From Candidatus Polarisedimenticolia bacterium (GTDB lineage Bacteria; Acidobacteriota; Polarisedimenticolia; Gp22-AA2): DNA of 47,326 bases. The notes beneath the pieces are model-generated. The model worked only from the letters and a program-made list of their open reading frames with translations, did no database searches and was not told where the DNA came from. A program made the position numbers and the translations under genes. Numbering within the stretch: the first letter of the stretch is position 1; the number at the start of each line of letters is the position of its first letter. Location: assembly GCA_036001465.1 (NCBI GenBank), contig DASYUH010000034.1:1-47326 (forward strand). Reading direction: 5' to 3'. Below are positions 19,110 to 26,925 of this stretch, piece after piece.

Positions 19110-19556
19110 CTAGTTCGTCGAGCTGTGCTTCCTGATCGGCTCTATATCGCCTTCTTTGTGCGGGACGTCGCGGGCGTCCTTCTTCTTGCCGGCGTTCATG
19201 TCGATGTTACCCTCGAAGATCCCCCCCTCGTGGATCACGAGGTTCGGCTTCTCCAGGGTGACGTCGCCGAGGACCCGGCCGGTGGGGTGAATCTCGAGCT
19301 TCTCGCGCACGTGGATCGTGCCGGTCACCTTGCCGCTCACCGACAGGATGCCGACTTCCACGTCCGCCTCCACCTCTCCCGACTCGCCGACCACCAGCTC
19401 CCTCTCGGAGAGGATCTTTCCGCCGATCTTCCCGTCCACGCGGAGGACGTCCCGGAAACGGACTTCGCCGTGGATCTCCGTCCCCTCCGCCAGAAACCCG
19501 CTGATGTCGTCCGGGGACACGTGATCCCTGAGCAGGGCCTCCTTGCTGAATGGCAT
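19110..19556 (-). CDS. Bactofilin family cytoskeletal protein
   Basis: 148-residue polymer-forming protein. The central part is a run of right-handed beta-helix repeats (GTEIHGEVRFRDVLRVDGKIGGKI, then GEVEADVEVGILSVSGKVTGTI and IHPTGRVLGDVTL), the bactofilin (DUF583) pattern. The N-terminus MPFSKEALLRD and the Lys/Asp-rich C-terminal tail are disordered. GGGAGG lies about 8 nt before ATG 19556, which fixes the start against longer frames. Bactofilins scaffold cell-wall enzymes, stalks or chromosome-segregation proteins. Its position next to parB on the same strand matches arrangements where a bactofilin works with ParABS, but that link is inference. Confidence 0.9.
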   Translation of the reverse strand: MPFSKEALLRDHVSPDDISGFLAEGTEIHGEVRFRDVLRVDGKIGGKILSERELVVGESGEVEADVEVGILSVSGKVTGTIHVREKLEIHPTGRVLGDVTLEKPNLVIHEGGIFEGNIDMNAGKKKDARDVPHKEGDIEPIRKHSSTN

Positions 19557-19612
19557 GACAAATCCTCCCTTCATCGTCTCCGCTCCCCCCTGCGGCGAGG
19601 CGGCTGACGAAG

Positions 19613-20491
19613 TCAGTGCCCCTTCTCCGCGGTCAACAGGAACTCGTACAGCCGCTGCAGCTCCTCGTCCGAGTAGAACTCGATCTCGATCCGCCCGCGA
19701 CCGCCTCGCTGGGCGATCCGGACCTTCGTGGCCAGCGCCCGCGTCAGGCGCTCGGCGGCGGCGGCGACGTTCGGGTCGACTCCCGAACCGTCGGCCGCAT
19801 CCTTCCGGGGTTTCTTCCCCCTCCGGGGCGCCGCGGCCGCATTCCACTCCGCCACGCGCTGCTCGGTCTCCCGCACCGACAGCAGGTCGCGGGCGACCTC
19901 CCCGGCGAGCTTAATCTGTGTCTCGGCGTCGAGAATTGCCATGATCACTTTGGCGTGGCCGATCGACAGGCTTCCTTCCCGCAGGTAGTCTTGTACGACT
20001 GCTGGTAACTTCAATATACGCAATGAGTTAGATATAGACGAGCGCTCCCTGCCGACGCGCCTGGCGACGTCGGCATGGGAGAGCTTCATCTCGTCGAGGA
20101 GGACCTCGTACGCCCTGGCCTCCTCGATCGGATTCAGCTCCTTCCTCTGGATGTTCTCGATCAGGGCGAGTTCGAGCACGCGGTCGTCGGCCACCTTCCG
20201 CACGATGGCCGGGATCCTCTCCATCCCCGCGATCTGGGCTGCGCGCCAACGCCTCTCGCCGGCGATGAGATGGAAGCCGTCGTCCTCCTGCCTCACGATC
20301 ACCGGCTGGACGATGCCGTTCTCACGGATGGAATCGACCAGCCCCTCGAGGCCGCCGAAGTCGGATCGGGGCTGGTGGCGGCTCGGCTTGATCCGCCTCA
20401 CCTCCAGCATCATCAGTCCCCCTTCCGGCCGGAGATGCGCCGGCTCAGGGATGAGGCTGCTCAGTCCTTTGCCGAGTGCCTGTCTTTTCAT
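19613..20491 (-). CDS. parB: Chromosome partitioning protein ParB (CTP-dependent clamp)
   Basis: 292 residues. It begins MKRQALGKGLSSLIPE, the classical ParB start (the ParA-stimulating peptide region). The ParB/Srx CTP-binding domain follows (about 27-115) with HLIAGERRWRAAQIAGMERIPAIVR and LIENIQRKELNPIEEARAY. The helix-turn-helix (about 135-165) has LSHADVARRVGRERSSISNSLRILKLP, and the C-terminal dimer domain ends FYSDEELQRLYEFLLTA. AGGAG lies 2 nt before ATG 20491. The gene overlaps parA by 47 bp. Codons around 19990-20038 are strikingly A/T-ending compared with the rest of the gene. Two matching parS sites lie just past parA. Confidence 0.96.
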   Translation of the reverse strand: MKRQALGKGLSSLIPEPAHLRPEGGLMMLEVRRIKPSRHQPRSDFGGLEGLVDSIRENGIVQPVIVRQEDDGFHLIAGERRWRAAQIAGMERIPAIVRKVADDRVLELALIENIQRKELNPIEEARAYEVLLDEMKLSHADVARRVGRERSSISNSLRILKLPAVVQDYLREGSLSIGHAKVIMAILDAETQIKLAGEVARDLLSVRETEQRVAEWNAAAAPRRGKKPRKDAADGSGVDPNVAAAAERLTRALATKVRIAQRGGRGRIEIEFYSDEELQRLYEFLLTAEKGH

Positions 20492-21245
20492 ATCTCCTGA
20501 TCACCTCACGGGCCAGGTTCAGGTACGACTCCGAGCCCTTGGAACGGATGTCGTACAGCATGATCGGCTTGCCGAAGCTGGGCGCTTCGCCGAGCCGGAC
20601 GTTGCGCGGCACGATCGTCCGGAAGACCCTTTCCTTGAAAAATGAGCGGATGTCGGCGACGACCTGGCGGGACAGGTTGGTGCGCTCGTCGAACATGGTG
20701 AGCAGAACCCCGTCGAGCTCGAGGGTCTGGTTCACCGAGGCGCGGATCCGGTACAGAGTCTCGACCAGCTCCGACACCCCCTCCAGGGCCAGATACTCGC
20801 ACTGCACAGGGATGAGGATTCCGTCGGCCGCGGCGAGGGCATTGATGGTCAGCAGTCCGAGCGACGGAGGGCAGTCGACCAGGATGTACTGAAACCGGTC
20901 GCGGACCAGGGCGACCGCCTCCCGCAGGCGGTACTCGCGTCCCTGGACTCCGGCCAGCTCCACCTCGATCCCCACGAGGTCGCGGCTCGCCGGCGCGACG
21001 GTCAGGCATTCCAGCTCGGTCGGCACGAGGATCTGGTCCAGCCGCACTTCGCCGGACAGGACGCTGTACATCTCTCCGCCCGGGTTTGGCTTCAGTCCCA
21101 GCCCCTTGGTCGAGGAGGCCTGCGAATCCATGTCGATCAGGAGGGTCGATCGCTCGGCGATCGCCAGCGCCGCCGCCAGGCTGACCGCCGTCGTCGTCTT
21201 ACCGACCCCACCCTTTTGGTTGGCGATGGCGACGATTCGTCCCAT
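20445..21245 (-). CDS. parA: Chromosome partitioning ATPase ParA (Soj)
   Basis: 266 residues. It starts MGRIVAIANQKGGVGKTTTA with the deviant Walker A (signature Lys at position 11, KGGVGKT). STLLIDMDSQASSTKGLG is the A' motif, and YILVDCPPSLGLLTINAL holds Walker B. The ATPase dimerises on the nucleoid and moves ParB-parS complexes. I took ATG 21245 from the family start; the frame continues upstream through the antisense strand of rsmG without homology. No clear Shine-Dalgarno is seen. parS sites lie 58-105 bp upstream of the start. Confidence 0.96.
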   Translation of the reverse strand: MGRIVAIANQKGGVGKTTTAVSLAAALAIAERSTLLIDMDSQASSTKGLGLKPNPGGEMYSVLSGEVRLDQILVPTELECLTVAPASRDLVGIEVELAGVQGREYRLREAVALVRDRFQYILVDCPPSLGLLTINALAAADGILIPVQCEYLALEGVSELVETLYRIRASVNQTLELDGVLLTMFDERTNLSRQVVADIRSFFKERVFRTIVPRNVRLGEAPSFGKPIMLYDIRSKGSESYLNLAREVIRRYEKTGTRQRTEQPHP

Positions 21246-21302
21246 GTGCGGCGAAGGGTAGCACAGCCGCGTGAGATTAGGTGCCACACGACGGCCCCGA
21301 AA

Positions 21303-21318
21303 TGTTCCACGTGGAACA
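21303..21318. promoter_or_regulatory. parS site 1 (ParB-binding palindrome)
   Basis: TGTTCCACGTGGAACA, a perfect 16-bp palindrome and match to the bacterial parS consensus; flanking A and T extend the palindrome to 18 bp. It lies between parA and rsmG, in the parA leader region. Confidence 0.92.
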
Positions 21319-21334
21319 TCGGGGGGCCGCTGGA

Positions 21335-21350
21335 TGTTCCACGTGGAACA
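21335..21350. promoter_or_regulatory. parS site 2 (ParB-binding palindrome)
   Basis: A second identical TGTTCCACGTGGAACA with the same flanking A/T. Its centre is 32 bp from that of site 1, about three helical turns, so both sites face the same side of the DNA. It lies 12 bp past the rsmG stop codon. Confidence 0.92.
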
Positions 21351-21361
21351 TCGGACGGTCT

Positions 21362-22003
21362 TCAGAGAATCGCCGGCTCCAGGATCGCGACCACCGAATC
21401 GGCCCCACCAGGCAAGGGGCGGGTGTCGACCAGGTGCAGCCCCGGAACGGGGAGCCCCCTCAGGGATTCGGCGTCCTCCGCCGACAGGAAGAACAATCCT
21501 CTCCCACCGGGCTCCAGGATCGGGACCGGCCTCCCTTTCAGCACGCGCCGCGCCTGGATTGCCCGCAGTGTCAAGTACTTGCAAGGCAGGATGTCGACCA
21601 GGTCGGTGGTCTCCCGGACGTGGCGGGTCTCGACCCGGGCCTTCTCCAGGCGGAGCCCGCGGAGGACGGCCCAGAGAAAGGAGGACTTCTTCTCGGACGC
21701 TTCGACCAGGATCAGTTCCAGCCGGGGCCTCAGGACCTTCAACGGAATCGCCGGGAATCCATTTCCCGATCCGAGGTCGACCAGCCTTCCCTCCTGTCCC
21801 ACCAAGTCCGAGGCGGCGATCGGCTCCAGAAAGTGCCGGCGAACGAGCGCGTCCATGTCCTTGAGGCCGGTCAGGTTCATCCGCCGGCTCCAGTCCTTGA
21901 GGAGGCGGTAATGGATCGAGAACGCCTCGATCTCTTCCTCGGAAAGTGAGCGGCCCAGCGATTGCGCTCCGGCGAGGAGCCGTTCGCGAAAAGCGGATAC
22001 CAT
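21362..22003 (-). CDS. rsmG: 16S rRNA (guanine527-N7)-methyltransferase RsmG
   Basis: 213 residues. N-terminal helices (IEAFSIHYRLLKDWSRRMNLTG) are followed by the SAM-binding motif LVDLGSGNGFPAIPLKVLRP, then EASEKKSSFLWAVLRGL and the conserved TLRAI segment. It methylates G527 of 16S rRNA; loss in other bacteria gives low-level streptomycin resistance. It sits upstream of parA in the standard rsmG-parA-parB order, separated by the parS pair. ATG 22003 has no good Shine-Dalgarno. It is divergent from the gene at 22040 with only 36 bp between them. Confidence 0.94.
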   Translation of the reverse strand: MVSAFRERLLAGAQSLGRSLSEEEIEAFSIHYRLLKDWSRRMNLTGLKDMDALVRRHFLEPIAASDLVGQEGRLVDLGSGNGFPAIPLKVLRPRLELILVEASEKKSSFLWAVLRGLRLEKARVETRHVRETTDLVDILPCKYLTLRAIQARRVLKGRPVPILEPGGRGLFFLSAEDAESLRGLPVPGLHLVDTRPLPGGADSVVAILEPAIL

Positions 22004-22039
22004 AGATGGCGTACGTTAGCATGAAGGGGAGAGGCAGGC

Positions 22040-22945
22040 GTGAAGCCGCGCGGACGGTTGCTTCTGGTTCTGACGGGCATGGCGTGCGTCGCCTGGGCGG
22101 GGGCATCCATCCCCGTGGCCCGGGGGGTCCCGACGCCGGCGCACACTCCAAGCCCCGGTAAGTTCCCCGCGGCCGCGCCAGCTCCGTCCCCGACTCCGGC
22201 AACGGGGAGCGCCTCCTCCTTCGACCTCGATGCCCTCTTGAAAGATCTCGGGCAGCGGGCCCACGCCTACGAGACCGTCGCGCTCCGATTCGTCTGCATC
22301 GAGACCCTGAAGACGACCGACGATCCGAAGAACGAGCGGCGCTTCGACTACATGTACGTCGAGGCCCAGGAGCAGCGATACCGGCCGTTCCGGCAGGCCC
22401 ACACCGGGCGGCTGGGGAAGACCGTCCCCGAGACGGACATCAATTTCGCGTTCCCCGATGCGTTCTCGTGGACGTTGATGTTCGCGCCCGATCGGCAGAA
22501 GCTGTTCCATTTCCGCTATGCGGGGCAGGAATGGTTCTCGCTACGCCAGGCGCACATCATCGAATTCACCGCACCGTTGCCGTTCACCACGGGGACGACC
22601 ATTTATCAGTGGAGCGGGAAGATCTGGGTGGACATGGAGAACTCCAACATTCTCAAAGTGGAGGCCGAGCCAGGCAACCAGACCGAGCGGCTCAAGGATC
22701 AGCTGAAGGAATACCGCCAGGCTCCCAGGTTTCTCGTCTTCCCGATGGGGAAAAAGCCCCAGGGAAGCAGCTATAACATCACTTTTCTCAATGAATTACA
22801 CAGTCTTTCCCTGCCCGACCAGCTGGAGTTCAAGACGTTTACTCTGAACCTGCAGGGTCAGGAGGAGTGGGACAGCCTGACGGTCCTGAGATACAACGGC
22901 TACCAGTTCTTCGGCGTGGATGTGCGGGAGCTGTTCCAGAAATAA
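22040..22945 (+). CDS. Hypothetical exported protein
   Basis: 301 residues, function unknown. A signal peptide is clear (KPRGRLLLVLTGMACVAWAGAS), followed by a Pro/Ala/Thr-rich spacer (about 30-60). The globular part has many aromatic residues and alternating strands (FDYMYVEAQEQRYRPFRQ, WSGKIWVDMENSNILKVEAEP), which recalls exported beta-rich proteins of the LolA/outer-membrane lipoprotein-sorting type; I cannot name a family. GTG 22040 follows GGGGAGAGGCAGGC. It is the only rightward gene in the leftward parB-rpmH block, and its last 107 bp overlap the 3' end of mnmG on the other strand. Some stretches (near 22780-22800) are less GC-rich than its neighbours. Confidence 0.75.
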   Translation: MKPRGRLLLVLTGMACVAWAGASIPVARGVPTPAHTPSPGKFPAAAPAPSPTPATGSASSFDLDALLKDLGQRAHAYETVALRFVCIETLKTTDDPKNERRFDYMYVEAQEQRYRPFRQAHTGRLGKTVPETDINFAFPDAFSWTLMFAPDRQKLFHFRYAGQEWFSLRQAHIIEFTAPLPFTTGTTIYQWSGKIWVDMENSNILKVEAEPGNQTERLKDQLKEYRQAPRFLVFPMGKKPQGSSYNITFLNELHSLSLPDQLEFKTFTLNLQGQEEWDSLTVLRYNGYQFFGVDVRELFQK

Positions 22946-24872
22946 CCGCGTCTCCGGTGCCGGCGCACGATCCGGCCGGCCGGCCGGATTTCATCAGGTA
23001 GATGTTCATCAGGCTGAGAGCCGCCGGCGTGACCCCCGAGATGCGGCCCGCCTGCGCCAGGGTCTCCGGCCGTGCCCGCGTGAGCTTCTCGACAATTTCG
23101 CTCGACAGTCCGGGGATCCCCTGGTACTCGAAATCGGGAGGGATGTGCCTGCCGTCCTCGCGCCTTAGTCTCTCCAGATCCCTCTCCTGCCGCTCGATGT
23201 AGCCGCCGTAACGCAGCCGGCTGGCCACGTAACGCCGATCGCGCGGCCTCAGGGCCGCCGGCGCGTCCTCCGCCACCAGCCGGAGGAGCGCATCGAGGTC
23301 CAGGTCGCTGCGCCTGAGAAGCCTCGCCGGCGTCGTCGGCTCGACGATGCGGACGCCGAGCGACTCCTCCGCATGGCGCGCGGCCGGGCTGGCGGGCCCC
23401 ATCGTCCGCGATTCGAGGGCACGGCTGAATTCGAGGATGCCGTCCCGCCTGTCCACGAATCGCGCGTAGCGAGCGTCCCCGACGAGCCCGAGGGCGCGGC
23501 CGTGCCCGGTGAGCCGGAGATCGGCGCTGTCCGCGTCGAGCAGGAGCCGGTACTCCGCGCGCGAGGTGAACATGCGGTACGGCTCGGCCGTCCCCTTCAG
23601 GACCAGGTCGTCCACCAGCACCCCGATGTACGCCTCACCGCGCGACAGCACCATGGGCGGCCGGGCCTGGACCATCAGAGCGGCGTTGACGCCGGCGACG
23701 AGCCCGAGCGCCGCGGCCTCCTCGTAGCCGGTCGTGCCGTTGATCTGCCCCGCCAGGAACAGGCCGCGCACCTCCTTCGTCTCCAGCGTGTGTCGGCAGG
23801 CGGTCGGCTGCACGAAGTCGTACTCGACGGCGTAGCCGGCGCGCGCCACCTCGGCCTGCTCGAGGCCGCGGATCGATCGGACCATTTTGACCTGGGCCTC
23901 GCCCGGAAGGCTCGTCGACACGCCGTTCAGGTAGATCCACGGATGGTCGCGCCCCTCGGGCTCGACGAAGATCTGGTGCCTGTCGCGGTCGGCGAAGCGC
24001 ATCACCTTGTCCTCGATCGACGGGCAGTAGCGCGGCCCCACCGACGTGATGCGCCCGGAGTACAGGGGCGACCGGTCGAGGCTGCCCCGGATGATCGCGT
24101 GCGTCCTCGGGTTGGTGAACGTGATGTGACAGTCGACCTGGGGTGTGGTGATGGCGTCCGTCTCGAAGGAGAACGGCACCGGCTCCTCGTCCCCCGGCTG
24201 CCGGTCCATGGCGGCGAAATCGACCGAGTCCCTTAGGACCCGCGGCGGCGTGCCGGTCTTCAGCCGCCCCATCGGCAGTCCCAGGCGCTCGAGGGCCTGC
24301 GACAACCCGACGGAGGTCTTCTCGTGGATCCGCCCGCCGGGACGGTTCTCAAGGCCGATGTGCAGGAGGCCGCGCAGGAACGTCCCGGTCGTGACGACGG
24401 CCGACGCCGCCTCCAGGATCCGGCCGCCGGTCAGGACGACGCCGCGGAGGACGCCGTTCTCGACGAGCAGATCGCGCGTCTCGTCTTCGATGAGCGTCAG
24501 GCGCGGCGTGCACGAGACCACCCGGTGCATCCGGGCGGAATACCCGTCCTTGTCGGCCTGCGCCCGGGGGGCCTGCACGGCCGGGCCGCGGCTCCTGTTG
24601 AGCAGACGGAACTGGATGCCCGTCTCGTCGATCGCCCGGCCCATCTCCCCTCCCAGGGCGTCGATTTCGCGTACCAGGTGCCCCTTGGCGAGCCCGCCGA
24701 TCGCCGGGTTGCACGACATGCGCGCCACGGCGCGCGCGTCGAGCGTCACGAGGGCGGTCTCGCACCCCATGCGGGCCGCGGCCAGGGCCGCTTCGCAGCC
24801 GGCGTGCCCCGCCCCGACGACCACCACGTCGTACATCCTCGCGCCCGCCGCCTGCACGTCGTCCGCCGTCAT
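22839..24872 (-). CDS. mnmG: tRNA uridine-5-carboxymethylaminomethyl modification enzyme MnmG (GidA)
   Basis: FAD enzyme that with MnmE modifies U34 of several tRNAs. It is 677 residues, longer than the usual 620-630. The N-terminal VVVVGAGHAGCEAALAAARMG binds FAD. SCNPAIGGLAKGHLVREIDALGG and TGTPPRV are family signatures, and FTSRAEYRLLLDADSADLRLTG lies in the C-terminal half. The expected end, VTPAALSLMNIYLMK, is followed by about 48 extra Gly/Pro/Cys/Arg-rich residues, most of them encoded antisense to the end of the neighbouring gene. ATG 24872 overlaps the mnmE stop (ATGA), indicating coupling; an inner ATG at 24836 gives the minimal family start. Confidence 0.95.
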   Translation of the reverse strand: MTADDVQAAGARMYDVVVVGAGHAGCEAALAAARMGCETALVTLDARAVARMSCNPAIGGLAKGHLVREIDALGGEMGRAIDETGIQFRLLNRSRGPAVQAPRAQADKDGYSARMHRVVSCTPRLTLIEDETRDLLVENGVLRGVVLTGGRILEAASAVVTTGTFLRGLLHIGLENRPGGRIHEKTSVGLSQALERLGLPMGRLKTGTPPRVLRDSVDFAAMDRQPGDEEPVPFSFETDAITTPQVDCHITFTNPRTHAIIRGSLDRSPLYSGRITSVGPRYCPSIEDKVMRFADRDRHQIFVEPEGRDHPWIYLNGVSTSLPGEAQVKMVRSIRGLEQAEVARAGYAVEYDFVQPTACRHTLETKEVRGLFLAGQINGTTGYEEAAALGLVAGVNAALMVQARPPMVLSRGEAYIGVLVDDLVLKGTAEPYRMFTSRAEYRLLLDADSADLRLTGHGRALGLVGDARYARFVDRRDGILEFSRALESRTMGPASPAARHAEESLGVRIVEPTTPARLLRRSDLDLDALLRLVAEDAPAALRPRDRRYVASRLRYGGYIERQERDLERLRREDGRHIPPDFEYQGIPGLSSEIVEKLTRARPETLAQAGRISGVTPAALSLMNIYLMKSGRPAGSCAGTGDAVISGTAPAHPRRRTGSRCISGPSGCPTPPDPAGSE

Positions 24873-26299
24873 TTGCCGATGCAGAAATTCCTGAAAATGC
24901 GCTCGTAGATGCCGTCGATTCCGACCTCCCCGGTGATCTCCCCCAGACGATCGAGGGCCTCGCGGTAGTCCGGGATCAGATACTCGTCCGGCACGCCGCG
25001 TCCCGCCCCTTCCGAGACGCGCGCCAGCGCCCCGGCCGCCTTCCCGAGCAGATCGCGGTGGCGGACGTTGGTGATGAAGGTCTCCTCGCGCGACGCCGCG
25101 GCCCCCGACGAGACCGTCTCCTCCAGCCCGCGCCGCAGCGCGTCCATCCCGGCCCCGGTCCTGGCGGAGACCTCGTGCGCCCCATGGCGCTTCTTCAGAC
25201 GCAACGCCTCGTCCAGGCCCAGGCCGGATTCCAGATCGATCTTGTTGATCGCGACGAGGGCGCGCGCCCGGTCGAGGTCCGCGAGGAGCGTCCGCTCTTC
25301 GTGAAGGAGCGGCCGCGATCCGTCGAGGACCACGATCACGACGTCGGACGCGGCGATCGCCTCCCGGGCCCGGCGCACCGCCTCGGCGTCCGCCTCGTTG
25401 CACGGAACGTGAAGTCCGGCGGTGTCGCGAAGCGCCACCGGAATGCCGCGGAGATCGAGGGTTTCCTCGAGGATGTCCCGTGTCGTGCCGGCCACGGGGG
25501 TGACGATCGCCCGGTCCTCTTCCAGGAGGCGGTTGAACAGGCTGGACTTGCCGGCGTTGGGAGATCCCACGATGGCGACCGTCGCCCCGTCCCGGACGCG
25601 TCGGCCGCGCTCGAAGGTCCCCGCCAGGTCCTCGATCGCGCCCCGCAGGGAATCGACTTCAGGAAGAGGGCCGCCGTGCGGCATGAAGCGGCCCGCCTCC
25701 CCCTCCTCGGAGAACTCGATCGCCGCCTCGAGCCGGGCGACGACGTCCGCCAGGCGGTCCTTCAACCGGTTCACTTCCAGGGAGATCCGCCCCAGGACCT
25801 GGTCGTGCGCCACCTTCGCCTGGAAGGCGGTGCGTGCCTCGATCAGATCGCGGATCGCCTCGGCCTGCGTGACGTCCATGCGTCCGTTCAGGAAGGCGCG
25901 CAGGGAGAACTCCCCGGGCGTCGCCGGCCGGGCCCCCAGGGCAATCGCCGCCTGCACCAGAAGCCGCAGCGCCGCGGGGCTGCCGTGGGCCCAGAGCTCG
26001 GCCGTCTCCTCGCCGGTGAAGGAGCCGGGCGGACGGAAGGCCGCGAGATACCCGTGGTCGATCGTCTCGCCGGCTTCGTCCACGAAGCGGCCGAAGCGGA
26101 TTCGCGCGTCGTCCGCGACGCGGCCGGCGGGCCGGAATAGTCCGGCGGCGATGGAGAGGGCGCGGGGGCCCGACAGGCGGATGACGCCGATGCCGCCGCG
26201 GCCGGGAGGCGTCGAGATGGCGACGATCGTCTCGGACGCGGGAGCCTGCCGGGCTTCACCGATGCCGTCCGCGGGATTCAGGGGACGAGGTTCGGGCAT
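24869..26299 (-). CDS. mnmE: tRNA modification GTPase MnmE (TrmE)
   Basis: 476 residues. The N-terminal folate-binding domain starts at TIVAISTPPGRGGIGVIRLSG and contains PGSFTGEETAELWAHGSPA and LRAFLNGRMDVTQAEAI. The inserted G domain has GSPNAGKSS (G1), TTRD (G2), DTAG (G3) and NKID (G4). The C-terminus ends FCIGK, the conserved cysteine motif that takes part in tRNA modification. About 22 residues precede the usual start. ATG 26299 is 40 bp downstream of jag. It pairs with mnmG in a 4-bp overlapping arrangement. Confidence 0.96.
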   Translation of the reverse strand: MPEPRPLNPADGIGEARQAPASETIVAISTPPGRGGIGVIRLSGPRALSIAAGLFRPAGRVADDARIRFGRFVDEAGETIDHGYLAAFRPPGSFTGEETAELWAHGSPAALRLLVQAAIALGARPATPGEFSLRAFLNGRMDVTQAEAIRDLIEARTAFQAKVAHDQVLGRISLEVNRLKDRLADVVARLEAAIEFSEEGEAGRFMPHGGPLPEVDSLRGAIEDLAGTFERGRRVRDGATVAIVGSPNAGKSSLFNRLLEEDRAIVTPVAGTTRDILEETLDLRGIPVALRDTAGLHVPCNEADAEAVRRAREAIAASDVVIVVLDGSRPLLHEERTLLADLDRARALVAINKIDLESGLGLDEALRLKKRHGAHEVSARTGAGMDALRRGLEETVSSGAAASREETFITNVRHRDLLGKAAGALARVSEGAGRGVPDEYLIPDYREALDRLGEITGEVGIDGIYERIFRNFCIGK

Positions 26300-26339
26300 G
26301 GGCGACCATCCTGGCGCCGTCCGGCTCGGCCGGCGAAGG

Positions 26340-26873
26340 TCAGCGTCCGTCCGGTTCCCTGTCCTGTTTGGGTTGCCCGGCCGGCACGATGGCGATCTGC
26401 TTGAGGAAGCCGTCGCCGATGCTGCGCGTCTCGACTCCGCCCATCTCGGCCAGGGCGATGTGCACCAGCCGCCGCTCGTAGGGATTGAGCGGGCTCAAGA
26501 CGCACTCCTGGCCGCCGGCCTTCACCTTCTCGGCGGATCGCACGGCGATCTCCACGACCTCGTCCTCGCGCAGCTTGCGGAACCCGCCGCAGTCGACCTG
26601 GATCTTCCGGCCCTTCCGGCCGCGATAGATGATCCGGTTGAGAAGGTACTGCAGGGCGCCGAGCCCTTCCCCCTTGCGGCTCAGGAGGTGCTCGCCGTCG
26701 GGGCCGGCCAGGTCCAGCTGGATCGCCTCCGCCCCGTCTCTCACCGTGGCCTTGATGTCCAGGCCGAGGCCGTGCAGGATGCGCTCCGCCAGGCGCACGA
26801 CGTCGGCCGGGTCGGCGGCCGGCGCTTCGCCTTCCGGTTCCGTCTCCCTGTCGCCTTTTCGCTCGTGACCCAT
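26340..26873 (-). CDS. jag: KH/R3H RNA-binding protein KhpB (Jag)
   Basis: 177 residues. A charged N-terminus leads into a KH-like domain (about 25-90, with VRDGAEAIQLDLAG, KGEGLGALQYLLNRII) and an R3H domain at the C-terminal half (LSPLNPYERRLVHIALAEMGGVETRSIGDG, with the ERRLVH core and the Arg-x-x-x-His spacing). Jag proteins bind RNA and affect cell-wall elongation in Gram-positives. The Jag_N domain seen in Firmicutes is absent. GAGG lies 9 nt before ATG 26873; a further ATG at 26882 is too close to that site. Its place between yidC and mnmE is the conserved origin-region order. Confidence 0.88.
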   Translation of the reverse strand: MGHERKGDRETEPEGEAPAADPADVVRLAERILHGLGLDIKATVRDGAEAIQLDLAGPDGEHLLSRKGEGLGALQYLLNRIIYRGRKGRKIQVDCGGFRKLREDEVVEIAVRSAEKVKAGGQECVLSPLNPYERRLVHIALAEMGGVETRSIGDGFLKQIAIVPAGQPKQDREPDGR

Positions 26874-26925
26874 CCGGTTCATCCTCGGCGATCCGGCCGC
26901 CGGAAAAACGCGTGGCGGGCTGCGG

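Noticed and set aside
20445-22202. ParA frame continuing about 320 residues upstream of ATG 21245
   Set aside because: The extra part runs through parS and the antisense of rsmG, is Arg/Pro/Gly-rich and has no homology; family start is at 21245.
24873-25403. MnmG frame continuing upstream into mnmE
   Set aside because: It is out-of-phase sequence within mnmE; ATGA overlap and FAD motif fix the start at 24872.
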